64,000 nucleotides of DNA from Isoptericola sp044389085 (GTDB lineage Bacteria; Actinomycetota; Actinomycetes; Actinomycetales; Cellulomonadaceae), in contig NZ_JBIRXP010000004.1 in assembly GCF_044389085.1 (NCBI RefSeq), positions 372,001 to 436,000 of the forward strand, read 5' to 3'. Position 1 is the first letter of the stretch. The number at the start of each line of letters is the position of its first letter. A program made the translations under genes and the position numbers. A model generated the notes under the pieces. It ran no database searches. It saw only the letters and a list, made by a program, of their open reading frames with translations, and was not told the DNA's origin. Of the stretch, positions 50,615 to 58,747 are shown piece after piece.

Positions 50615-51441
50615 CTGCGGCGATACATTCACGAATACGCCCAGCGCGCGTCCTCCTGCGACCGGTGAGCGCGCGTCGCGCCCGACGCGAGGACCCACCG
50701 TGTGGCCGACGATCTGTATGCCGTGCACGGCGTCAACGTCTCGCCTGTCCGCCGACCGGTACGCCGCGTGCGGTGTTGACGTGTCCACCTACCAGGGTGG
50801 GGTCGGTTGGCCCGTCCTCGCGGGGCCCCGCGTTCGGCACACGAGTGTCATCTCGTCGGCCGCGGGATGGCACCTGACTCACGAGCGAAAGAGCGCTCCT
50901 CGCATCGGCTCCATGTCGGTCAGACAGGGCGAGTCGCGCATTCGGTCCACGTCGGACAGCAGCAGCCAGGACACACCCGGAAGTCTCGGGACAGGAGGAA
51001 GGCAGCATCCACCGCAGCTGGGAGTCCCACGGCAGCGAGCCCCCGTACCGGGAGGACCCTTCGCCACACTTGGCGGAGGTGAGCCGTAAGCGTAACGGGC
51101 TCCAGTGCCTCTCGCCGACAACGGCCGAGCAGTTCGTCCTGCTCAGTCCTCGACCAGCGGCCAGCGCGACTCAAGACAACGGGGCGTGCTGTGCCCCACC
51201 ACGATCGCCTGCCTGTTCGAGCGCGTCCGAGGCGAACGGCCTGCTCGGAGCGCTCGAGGCTCGCGAGGTCGTAGACATTGTCCGCGGTCATCGTGACCTG
51301 ATCCGCATCGCCCCATTCCGACATGCCGCGTTACTCGCAGACCCGTTGCCGACCACCATGCTGCAGCCTCCCCCGCTCCTTACTCCCCCGCCCCTTACTC
51401 CCGCCGCTCCCGGCCTCCCGTCCTTTCTTCCCCGCTCCTGG

Positions 51442-51505
51442 CCTGTCACGTCGCTGCCCTGTCACGTCGCTGCCCTGTCACGTCGGTGACCAGTCACGTC
51501 GCCGG
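51442..51505. repeat. 16-bp tandem repeats carrying GTCACGTCG
   Basis: CCTGTCACGTCGCTGC occurs twice in tandem from 51442, followed by two altered copies; GTCACGTCG recurs at a 16-bp spacing throughout. Confidence 0.75.
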
Positions 51506-51718
51506 CCTGGCCTTACCCGACCGGACCTTGCCGCGCCCGTCATGCACCGAATGAGAAGTCAGCATCCCCCGCAGTCCACCTCTTCCCGACGCCGCCCTCA
51601 CGGTCTCGCTCCTTCTTGCGCCCCTGAGAGCGTCCACAACCGACCGGATCACGTCGTCGCGATGCGTGGTCCCGCCGTTCTGCCGCGATCTGGCCCACGC
51701 CGCCCGCTGGGCCCCTGG

Positions 51719-51734
51719 TGTTTCACGTGGAACG
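51719..51734. other. Degenerate parS site 2
   Basis: TGTTTCACGTGGAACG has one change (A to G) in the 14-bp core GTTTCACGTGAAAC. It is probably a weaker or decayed ParB site. Confidence 0.6.
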
Positions 51735-51897
51735 GGGGGCGCCCCTCCCCCAGACCAGCAGTCCTCGCGACGCAGCCTAGCGCTCCGGTCCCGCGGTTTC
51801 GGGTGGCCCTTGGTCGCCGCGTTCCTCGGGCGCCGCGTCCCTCGGGCGCCGCGCGACTGGGGCTGGGCAGGGAGCGGCGTATCCGAAACGTCAGGCC

Positions 51898-51913
51898 CGT
51901 TTCACGTGAAACA
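51898..51913. other. parS site 3
   Basis: CGTTTCACGTGAAACA contains the perfect 14-bp core. It lies in the gene-free stretch. Confidence 0.9.
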
Positions 51914-51999
51914 GGCGCGCGCGAAGGGACGTCCGCTGCCCTCACACTGATCGGGCGCGCGACGGACTGCCCAGCGATACGACGAGGCGCCCTCCGGCA

Positions 52000-52015
52000 C
52001 GTTTCACGTGAAACG
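52000..52015. other. parS site 4
   Basis: CGTTTCACGTGAAACG contains the perfect 14-bp core, 102 bp from site 3. Confidence 0.9.
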
Positions 52016-52781
52016 AGAGACTCAGCTGCGCCGTGATCGAGAAGTCCGCGCGCCTGGGGTCGGTGGGCCTGCGCGCTCTGTGTCGACCGGCTTCGACCAG
52101 CCGGCGCCCGCCATCTTCGTCGAGCCTTCCGGCGCGCCTCACGACAGCCAGGGACCTCGGCCGTTCCTCTCTGGCCCTCCGTACCTCGTGCATTCTGTAC
52201 GCGCTCGCGCGGGCCGGATCGTCTGGCGTGAGGCGGAACCCCGGTGTCCTTCACCTGGGCATCGCGGGTTCCTCAGAGGTACCAACCTCGGTCCGACCTG
52301 CCGAGCCACATCCCTACCCAACGCACCGTCACGGAACACTCCCCCCGCGTGCCGCGCTGCTGACGACGGGCCCACGAGCGTGACCGACCCATCACGTCAC
52401 CGCGCTCTCTCCCCGGTGTTCTCCGATCCGCGGCACAGGAAGGGCCAATCCCAGCGGCCTTCCGCACCAACGTCTGGAGTCGATCCGCGACGGGTCGCCC
52501 TCGATGCCTCACCGCACATATCCAGGCGGTCGCCCCGATCTGCTGTGCACCCTCACCTGGGTAGTCGTGTCCCCCCGTTCCCTTAGTCCACGACCAACTG
52601 ACTCGGAGTACCGACCACCCGCTCCTGCGGCCTGAGGCGTTCCCATGCGCGGCTGACCTGCATGGCCAGCCGCACGAAGGAGGCGACCGACGACCGCTGC
52701 AGCGGGTCGTAGCCCACCCCACGACCTGTGACCCCGAGAACCTGGCAGGTCTCTCTCCCGCTGTGTCACCGTGGCGGCACC

Positions 52782-52797
52782 TGTTTCACGTGAAACG
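52782..52797. other. parS site 5
   Basis: TGTTTCACGTGAAACG contains the perfect 14-bp core and lies about 80 bp from the parB terminator. Confidence 0.9.
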
Positions 52798-52879
52798 CGT
52801 GCACGGCGCCCGGTGAGTGCGACGACACAGCGCCGAGCGCCACCGACGCACGCGCCCTCCTTGATTCCCTCCGCAACGA

Positions 52880-52920
52880 CGAACGGGTGCCACTCCCCCA
52901 AGAGGAGTGGCACCCGTTCG
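52880..52920 (-). terminator. Terminator of the parA-parB transcript
   Basis: CGAACGGGTGCCACTCC and GGAGTGGCACCCGTTCG make a perfect 17-base stem with a seven-base loop, 14 bases behind the parB stop. Confidence 0.85.
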
Positions 52921-52933
52921 GGCGTCGCAGGCG

Positions 52934-54343
52934 TCACGCAGGTCCGGAGCGTAGGAGGCCCGGGTCCTCGGGTGCCATGACGCCCAGGATCCTGTTGAGG
53001 TCGTCGACCGAGGCGAACTCCACGGTGAGTCGGCCCTTCGTCTTGCCGATGCTCACCTTCACGCGAGTCTCGAAGCGGTCGGCGAGACGCGTCGCGAGCT
53101 CATCCATGGCCTCGCTCCGCTGGCCGGCGCGGGGAGCTCGTCGCGTAGGCGACGCGGTGTCGCCGCTGGTCAGCAGCGTGACGACCTCTTCGGTCGCCCG
53201 CACGGACAGCCCTTCGGAGACGATGCGCTGAGCAAGCCGCTCGATCTCTGCGCCATCGCTCAGCGAGAGCAGAGCACGAGCATGGCCGGCCGAGAGAACG
53301 CCGGCGGCCACGCGCCGCTGGACCAGCGGCGGCAACTTCAGCAGACGGAGCGTGTTAGAGATCTGCGGGCGCGACCTTGCAATGCGCGTAGCCAGCTCTT
53401 CGTGGGTGCAGCCGAAATCGTCGAGCAGCTGACGGTACGCGGCGGCCTCCTCGAGCGGGTTCAGCGCCGCGCGGTGGAGGTTCTCCAGGAGGGCGTCACG
53501 CAGCATGTCGCTGTCGTCGGTCACCCGCACGATGGCCGGAATGGTCTCCAGGCCGGCGGCCTGGCTGGCGCGCCACCGCCGTTCGCCCATGATGAGCTCG
53601 TAGCGATCCGGGTCGGAGGCGTCAGGACGCACCACGATCGGCTGAAGGACGCCGATCTCCGAGATCGACGCCACCAGCTCGTCCAGCTCGCCGTCGTCGA
53701 ACACCGTCCGCGGCTGCCACGTGTTCGGACGGATGGATTCCACCGGGATCTCAGCGAAGGTCGCACCAGGGACGGGCTTCAGCTCCGTTTCACGTGAAAC
53801 GGCGTCAGCACTCTGAACATCAGACGATGCCCCGTCGATCGACCCAGCGTCGGGCGTCGTAGGCACCGCCGACCCGTCTCCGGCGGAGGACGAGTCGGAG
53901 ACGTCATCGACGTCCGGGAAGTCGATGCTGGTGATCAACCCCAGGGACAGGCCGTCCGAGCCGAAGGGCTCCTTCGACTCGCGGTCCTCACCCGCATCCA
54001 CGGCATCGGCGGAGACGCCTGGAGTGTCCGTCAGGGCAGACGACACCCCATCGGAGTTCGGGGCGCCTTCCTTGGCCTGAGCCTCCCCACCAGTACGAAT
54101 GCTCAGCCGACCACCCGCGATCGCCGAGTCCCAGGACGCTGACCGTCGGGTGGCGCGGCCCGAGTCTTCGCCGACCTCGCTGGTCGTGCGCTCTGCTCCC
54201 ACGGACGCGAGGGCATTCCCGCTCTCGCCGCCATCACGGCCGTCCCCAGCCGGGAAGAAGACGTCGACCGGCCGGTCCCCTTCGGGTCCGGATGGGATCA
54301 GTGCGCCGAGTCCGCGACCCAGGCCACGCTTCTTCTGACTCAT
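52934..54343 (-). CDS. parB: Chromosome-partitioning protein ParB
   Basis: 469 residues, longer than the ~300-350 usual for the family. The start KKRGLGRGLGALIP is the conserved ParA-contact tip. Residues ~20-190 are an acidic, low-complexity linker that accounts for the extra length. Then come the CTPase/clamp domain (IPVESIRPNTWQPR, box II GERRWRA at 253-259), the helix-turn-helix (THEELATRIARSRPQISNTL) and the dimer domain. It binds parS and spreads as a CTP-driven clamp. A parS site in the linker codes for VSRET (182-186). Confidence 0.95.
   Translation of the reverse strand: MSQKKRGLGRGLGALIPSGPEGDRPVDVFFPAGDGRDGGESGNALASVGAERTTSEVGEDSGRATRRSASWDSAIAGGRLSIRTGGEAQAKEGAPNSDGVSSALTDTPGVSADAVDAGEDRESKEPFGSDGLSLGLITSIDFPDVDDVSDSSSAGDGSAVPTTPDAGSIDGASSDVQSADAVSRETELKPVPGATFAEIPVESIRPNTWQPRTVFDDGELDELVASISEIGVLQPIVVRPDASDPDRYELIMGERRWRASQAAGLETIPAIVRVTDDSDMLRDALLENLHRAALNPLEEAAAYRQLLDDFGCTHEELATRIARSRPQISNTLRLLKLPPLVQRRVAAGVLSAGHARALLSLSDGAEIERLAQRIVSEGLSVRATEEVVTLLTSGDTASPTRRAPRAGQRSEAMDELATRLADRFETRVKVSIGKTKGRLTVEFASVDDLNRILGVMAPEDPGLLRSGPA
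53786..53801. other. parS site 6, inside parB
   Basis: CGTTTCACGTGAAACG lies in the linker region of parB, read on the minus strand as GTT TCA CGT GAA ACG (Val-Ser-Arg-Glu-Thr). Confidence 0.9.
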
Positions 54344-54509
54344 GCTCCAGCCTCCTGAACCATCCGGCTCCGCGCTCCCCTGGTCGTTCCGAAGTTGCCG
54401 TCGTGCCCCCGCGTGGACGGGGAAACCTTCATGTCACGTGCGGGGGGCGTGCTCAGGTGCACCGTCATCGTCGACGGCGCGCCCTTCACTCGCTCTCCAT
54501 GGGTCGATG

Positions 54510-55577
54510 TCATCGCAGGTCCGGGCGCTGCGGGAGGCGCTCCGCGAGCTCCCGGGCCGCTTCGAGGTATGCGAGAGATCCTGTCGACCCGGGATCGTAG
54601 GTCATCACCGTCTGCGCATGGCTGGGCGCCTCGGAGATGCGCACCGATCGCGGGACCGTGGTGCGCAGCGTCTGCTCGGGGAAGTGCTCCCGGACCTCCG
54701 CCGCGACCTGCTGGGCGAGGTTCGTCCGCCCGTCATACATGGTGAGAAGGATGGTCGAGACGCGAAGCTCCGGATTCAAGTGCGCCTTGATCAGCTCGAT
54801 CGTCTTGAGGAGCTGGCTCAGTCCCTCGAGGGCGTAGTACTCGCACTGGATCGGGATCAGCACCTCACGGCCGACCACGAACGCGTTCACCGTCAGGAGG
54901 CCGAGGCTGGGCGGGCAGTCGACGAGGACGTAGTCGATCCGCTCCTCCCCGCGCTCCTCTCGCTGCGCCAGGTACGCGTCAACGGCCCGGCGTAGACGTG
55001 TTTCACGTGAAACGAGAGAGACCAGCTCGATCTCTGCGCCCGACAGGTCGATAGTCGCGGGAACACCGTAGAGGCCGGGAACCGAAGGGCACTCCTGCAC
55101 GGTGTTCGCGAGCGGTTCGTCCTCGACGAGGACCTCGTAGATCGAGGGGGTACCGGCGCGATGCTCCAGCCCGAGCGCAGTCGACGCGTTCCCCTGGGGG
55201 TCGTTGTCGATGACCAGCACCTTCAGGCCGGACTGGGCCAGGCCGGCGGCAAGGTTCACGGTGGTCGTCGTCTTGCCGACCCCGCCCTTCTGATTCGCCA
55301 CCGTGATGATCCGGGTGCTCGCAGGCCGGGGGAACTGTCGGCCTTGCAGCTCGATCCGTCGGCGTGCGTCGATGGCGAGCTGGGCGGCCAGCGGGGTCGA
55401 CTCGTCAGCCTCGGGCACCGAGGCCACGAGCGCGGCGCGGTGTCCGTCGATCACAGGAGGAAGACCGCCGTCGGCCCAGGACAGTCCCGGCGCCGTTTCA
55501 CGTGAAACGTGCGGATCGCCCGTCGCGGTCCCGTCGTTCCTCGGGACGTCGTCGACGTGCTCCGTACTCGTGCTCAC
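54510..55577 (-). CDS. parA: Chromosome-partitioning ATPase ParA (Soj)
   Basis: 355 residues from a GTG at 55575-55577 with CCGGAGGAG upstream; a 15-residue longer start is possible but lacks such a site. The deviant Walker A is KGGVGKTTTT (from residue 97), with VLVIDNDPQGNASTALG and VLVDCPPSLGLLTVNAF following. The ~85-residue N-terminal extension is poorly conserved. It binds DNA with ATP and moves ParB-parS complexes. Two parS sites lie in the gene, at residues 24-28 and 189-193, both coding for VSRET. Confidence 0.95.
   Translation of the reverse strand: MSTSTEHVDDVPRNDGTATGDPHVSRETAPGLSWADGGLPPVIDGHRAALVASVPEADESTPLAAQLAIDARRRIELQGRQFPRPASTRIITVANQKGGVGKTTTTVNLAAGLAQSGLKVLVIDNDPQGNASTALGLEHRAGTPSIYEVLVEDEPLANTVQECPSVPGLYGVPATIDLSGAEIELVSLVSRETRLRRAVDAYLAQREERGEERIDYVLVDCPPSLGLLTVNAFVVGREVLIPIQCEYYALEGLSQLLKTIELIKAHLNPELRVSTILLTMYDGRTNLAQQVAAEVREHFPEQTLRTTVPRSVRISEAPSHAQTVMTYDPGSTGSLAYLEAARELAERLPQRPDLR
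54999..55014. other. parS site 7, inside parA
   Basis: TGTTTCACGTGAAACG in the core of parA codes for VSRET within LVSLVSRETRLRRA, where ParA proteins normally have an SRE-type motif. Confidence 0.9.
55494..55509. other. parS site 8, inside parA
   Basis: CGTTTCACGTGAAACG in the variable N-terminal extension of parA, codons 24-28, again VSRET. Confidence 0.9.
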
Positions 55578-55748
55578 GTGCCACTCCTCCGGTTCGTCAC
55601 AGGGACTGTGCGCCCGGGTCACGGCACGTACGACGCCACGGCCCGGTGCTCCGCGCTCACTCTACGGCCTCACTGACGACCCGACGGGTCGAAACTCCGG
55701 CCTGTGGACACGCCGCGCACCCCGCAGCCTGCGGTCATCCGTCGACGC

Positions 55749-56414
55749 TCAGTGTCGCCGGATCCGGAGGATGGTGGTGGGTTCGACGTTGTCGACCGTG
55801 CGCCCCTCGAGGATCTCGGGCTCGGCCGCCTTGAAGGAACGCAAGACCTTCCGCGCGGGCTCGATCTCACGCTCCACGTTCCGGCCCTTCAGGACGACCA
55901 TCGCTCCTCCCCGGCGCACGAGGGGCAGGCTCATCCGAGCGAGCTTGCTCAGCGCCGCTACCGCACGCGACGTCACGACGTCGACCTCCAAGGCGTCGTG
56001 GTACTCCTCGGCGCGACCGCGCTTGACCAGCACATTCGCCAGACCCAGGTTCTCCACGCATTCCTGGAGCCATGCGGTCCGACGCTCCATCGGCTCGATG
56101 AGGTGCACCTCGACGTCCGGGCGCTGGATCGCCAGCACGAGACCGGGCAGACCCGCCCCTGAGCCGATGTCGGCGACCGATCGCGCGTCGCCGAGATACG
56201 GGGTCACGGCGGCCGAGTTCAGGATGTGCCGCTCCCACAGGCGGGCGACCTCGCGCGGCCCGATCAGGCCGCGCAGCTCGCCCTCCGCCCGCAGGCTCGC
56301 GGCGAACCGCGCCACCAGGTCGTAACGGTCACCGAGGTACTCACGCACCGCCGCGCTCTCACCGAGCGCCGCGTCCTCATCGCCCGTCGGGACCTCTGTC
56401 ACGTCACTCACCAT
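55749..56414 (-). CDS. rsmG: 16S rRNA (guanine(527)-N7)-methyltransferase RsmG
   Basis: 221 residues. The family motifs LWERHILNSAAVTPYL and ADIGSGAGLPGLVLAIQRPD (SAM binding) are followed by LIEPMERRTAWLQECVENL and VTSRAVAALSKLARMSLPLV. It methylates G527 in 16S rRNA; loss gives low-level streptomycin resistance in other bacteria. It lies between khpB and parA in the classical order, separated from khpB by a parS-bearing hairpin. Confidence 0.95.
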   Translation of the reverse strand: MVSDVTEVPTGDEDAALGESAAVREYLGDRYDLVARFAASLRAEGELRGLIGPREVARLWERHILNSAAVTPYLGDARSVADIGSGAGLPGLVLAIQRPDVEVHLIEPMERRTAWLQECVENLGLANVLVKRGRAEEYHDALEVDVVTSRAVAALSKLARMSLPLVRRGGAMVVLKGRNVEREIEPARKVLRSFKAAEPEILEGRTVDNVEPTTILRIRRH

Positions 56415-56440
56415 TTCTCCCTTGCGCTCCCGTTACACGA

Positions 56441-56478
56441 CGAGAGCCCGTCGTTTCACGTGAAACAACGGGCTCTCG
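56441..56478 (-). terminator. khpB terminator with an embedded parS
   Basis: CGAGAGCCCGT (56441-56451) pairs with ACGGGCTCTCG (56468-56478). parS site 9 fills the space between, so the 38-nt unit is symmetric except for one mismatch. It lies ten bases behind the khpB stop and upstream of rsmG. Confidence 0.82.
56452..56467. other. parS site 9
   Basis: CGTTTCACGTGAAACA contains the perfect 14-bp core and forms the tip of the khpB terminator hairpin. Confidence 0.92.
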
Positions 56479-56487
56479 AAACGTCTG

Positions 56488-57018
56488 TCAGGACTCCGTC
56501 GCCGAACCCTGGTCCGAGGCCGGCTGGACCACCACGTATCGCGTCGGCTCCACGCCCCGCGAGTCGCTGACCAGCCCCGCGGCCGCGACGGCGTCGTGCA
56601 CGACCTTCCGCTCGAAGGCGTTCAGCGGGTCAAGCTCGACCTCCCGGCCGGACTCCCGGACCTGACGGACCGCGTCCTCCGCCAGCACGGTCAGCTCCTG
56701 GCGGCGCGTCGCGCGGAAGCCGGCGATGTCGAGCATCAGCCGGCTCCGCTCCCCCGTCCGTGCCTGCACGGCCAGGCGGGTGAGCTCCTGCAGCGCCTCG
56801 AGCACCTCGCCGTCGCGCCCGACGAGCACCGAGAGATCCTCGTCCTCGTCCGCCACGATCTCGACGGCCGCGCGGTCGTGCTGGATGTCCAGGTCGATGT
56901 CACCGTCGAGGTCCGCGATGTCGAGCAGCTCCTCCAGGTAGTCCGCCGCGATCTCGCCCTCCTCCTCGAGGCGCTTCGTACGGTCGGGGCCCTGGTCCAC
57001 CGGCGTGTCCGTCGTCAT
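56488..57018 (-). CDS. khpB: Jag/KhpB family KH-R3H RNA-binding protein
   Basis: 176 residues. A KH-type domain (LDIQHDRAAVEIVADEDEDL, then LVGRDGEVLEALQELTRLAV) is followed by an R3H domain (REVELDPLNAFERKVVHDAV). The N-terminal Jag domain of firmicutes is absent, as in other actinobacteria. It should bind RNA and, in related bacteria, it affects cell elongation and division. It follows yidC with a 23-bp gap and ends at the parS-bearing terminator. Confidence 0.93.
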   Translation of the reverse strand: MTTDTPVDQGPDRTKRLEEEGEIAADYLEELLDIADLDGDIDLDIQHDRAAVEIVADEDEDLSVLVGRDGEVLEALQELTRLAVQARTGERSRLMLDIAGFRATRRQELTVLAEDAVRQVRESGREVELDPLNAFERKVVHDAVAAAGLVSDSRGVEPTRYVVVQPASDQGSATES

Positions 57019-57041
57019 CGGGGTTCGATTCCTCTCGCTGC

Positions 57042-57977
57042 TCAGCGGCGCTTCTGGCGGTTCTTGCGCTTGGGCTGCTCACGCTGCCCGCGGGGCTTCT
57101 CGGGCTCCGGCTCCGGGGTCGCCTCGATGACGCCCTTGGCCGCAGCCTTCCGGGCCTTCTTCTCCTTGAGGAGACGCTCCGCCTCCGAGCCAGGGGCCGG
57201 CATCTTCTTGATCGTGTAGAACTGCTGGCCCATCGTCCACAGGTTGGAGACGACCCAGTAGATCAGCACACCGACCGGGAAGTTGATGCCCGAGATCAGG
57301 AAGATCACCGGGAGGATGTAGAGCATCATCTTCTGCGTGCTCGCCATCGGCCCCTCAAGAGCGGCCTTCGGCATGTTCTTCATCGTCAGCTGACGCTGGG
57401 TGAAGAACATCGTGGCGCTCATCAGGATGATGAGGCAGATGACGACCACGCGCGACGTCGTCGAGTCGGTGGTGCGGAAGACGTCGGAGAGCTGGGCCCC
57501 GAAGAGGCTCGACGACTCGATGTCGCCGGCGATGCGCTGATCGATCGGGCCGATCGCGTCACGCGAGCCCACAGCGATCGCCTGCAGGTTGTTGAGCACC
57601 CGGAACAGCGCGAAGAAGATCGGCGACTGCAGCAGGATCGGCAGGCAGGACGCCATGGGGTTGGTGCCGTGCTTGCGGTACAGCTCCATGGTCTCGCGGC
57701 CCATGGCCTCGCGGGACGCGGGATCCGTCTTGCCCTTGTACTTCTTCTGCACCGCCTGCAGCTCGGGCTGCATCATCTGCATCCCGCGTGAGGCCTTGAT
57801 CTGCTTGAAGAACAGCGGGATCAGCGCGACGCGGATCACGACCGTCAGGGCGACGATCGAGAAGACCCATGCCCAACCAGGGCCGTCCTGCATCCCGAGG
57901 GTCGTGAACAGGGCATGAGCCCCGTACATGATCCAGGCCACGACCCACTCGATGGGGTAGAGGATGGTGTCCAACAT
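57042..57977 (-). CDS. yidC: Membrane protein insertase YidC
   Basis: 311 residues, typical of the actinobacterial type. The first segment (ILYPIEWVVAWIMYGAHALF) is followed by TVVIRVALIPLFFKQIKASR with the conserved arginine in the groove, then NPMASCLPILLQSPIFFALF and further membrane segments. The C-terminus is highly basic (KARKAAAKG, PKRKNRQKRR), suited to ribosome contact. It inserts and folds membrane proteins with or without SecYEG. Confidence 0.95.
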   Translation of the reverse strand: MLDTILYPIEWVVAWIMYGAHALFTTLGMQDGPGWAWVFSIVALTVVIRVALIPLFFKQIKASRGMQMMQPELQAVQKKYKGKTDPASREAMGRETMELYRKHGTNPMASCLPILLQSPIFFALFRVLNNLQAIAVGSRDAIGPIDQRIAGDIESSSLFGAQLSDVFRTTDSTTSRVVVICLIILMSATMFFTQRQLTMKNMPKAALEGPMASTQKMMLYILPVIFLISGINFPVGVLIYWVVSNLWTMGQQFYTIKKMPAPGSEAERLLKEKKARKAAAKGVIEATPEPEPEKPRGQREQPKRKNRQKRR

Positions 57978-58034
57978 CCCGAATTGTCTCCTCTGTCGGA
58001 AAGTCTGCGTCCCCGGCGGCGCGGTCCGGGAAGG

Positions 58035-58358
58035 TCAGTGGCGTGCAGCGCCGCGGTGCTCGTGATCCGCGTCGTCGACATCGACGTGCGGGGTGCGAGC
58101 GGGTGGGACGTCGTCGACTCCGCCGAGGCTCCAGGGGTTGCACCGCAGGATCCGCCACAGTGCGAGGCCGGTTCCCCGAAGCGTGCCGTGAGTGCGGATC
58201 GCGATGATCGCGTACTGGGAGCACGACGGGTAGTACTTGCAGGTGGGCCCCGTGAGCGGGGAGATCACCGACTGGTAGACGCGCAGGACACCGATCAGGA
58301 CCGAGGCCGGGAGGTTCCGGAGCACGTCCCGCCCGCGGTCGAGCGTGGACGCGGTCAC
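58035..58358 (-). CDS. yidD: Membrane protein insertion efficiency factor YidD
   Basis: 107 residues. The core LRVYQSVISPLTGPTCKYYP, SCSQYAIIAIRTHGTLRGTG and LWRILRCNPWSLGGVDDVP is nearly diagnostic, with the conserved cysteines. It assists YidC at the membrane. Its ATG overlaps the end of rnpA by four bases, so the two are coupled. Confidence 0.95.
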   Translation of the reverse strand: MTASTLDRGRDVLRNLPASVLIGVLRVYQSVISPLTGPTCKYYPSCSQYAIIAIRTHGTLRGTGLALWRILRCNPWSLGGVDDVPPARTPHVDVDDADHEHRGAARH

Positions 58359-58744
58359 GTCGTCCTCCGGGCCCGCGCGACGGCGCGGTCGAGGCTGCTC
58401 GTGAGGTCCCGGTCGAGCTCCGCGAACGTGGCGCCGCTGGAGGCAGGCAGGGCGCGGACGACCATGCTGGCCCCGGCGGGCAACGCGGAGAGGTGGGCGG
58501 CCGCGATGTGCCGCAGACGACGCTTCACCTGGTTGCGGTGCACGGCGTTCCCCACGGCCTTGGATACGACAAGACCGACCTGTGTCGGCGCACCGCCCGC
58601 GACAGCACCGACGCCGGCCTCAGGGCCGGCGTCGGGGTTGACGAGGAGATGCACCACCACGGTCGATCGACCTGCACGCGTGCCGCGGCGCACCGTCCGT
58701 TCGAAGTCGACGGAACGGCGCAGTCGGTGCGCCGCAGGCAGCAT
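58355..58744 (-). CDS. rnpA: Ribonuclease P protein component
   Basis: 129 residues. The start LPAAHRLRRSVDFERTVRRG and the RNR-type stretch VSKAVGNAVHRNQVKRRLRH are the family signatures. It binds the RNase P RNA to mature tRNA 5' ends. A Gly/Ala-rich insertion lies near residues 38-52. It starts three bases after the rpmH stop. Confidence 0.94.
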   Translation of the reverse strand: MLPAAHRLRRSVDFERTVRRGTRAGRSTVVVHLLVNPDAGPEAGVGAVAGGAPTQVGLVVSKAVGNAVHRNQVKRRLRHIAAAHLSALPAGASMVVRALPASSGATFAELDRDLTSSLDRAVARARRTT

Positions 58745-58747
58745 CCG

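Larger units (their letters stand above)
49813..52879. other. 3.07-kb stretch without a convincing gene, with parS sites and tandem repeats
   Basis: Frames here lack motifs, ribosome sites or steady third-position G/C bias, and several long frames are only readings of repeats or of parS. The stretch holds four parS sites (51719, 51898, 52000, 52782), a 19-bp tandem array (50252-50365), a 16-bp array (about 51442-51505), short GC repeats near 51812-51860 and a palindrome GTCACAC-G-GTGTGAC (50600-50614). In mycobacteria the trxA-parB interval holds the cell-wall gene cwlM and others; no intact counterpart is seen. Confidence 0.65.

Noticed and set aside
51649..52254. Minus-strand frame of about 200 codons with repeated VSRET/FHVK motifs
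   Set aside because: The motifs are only translations of the parS sites. There is no ribosome site, family motif or consistent codon bias.
52509..52937. Minus-strand 142-codon frame next to parB
   Set aside because: It reads through the parB terminator hairpin and a parS site and shows no domain.
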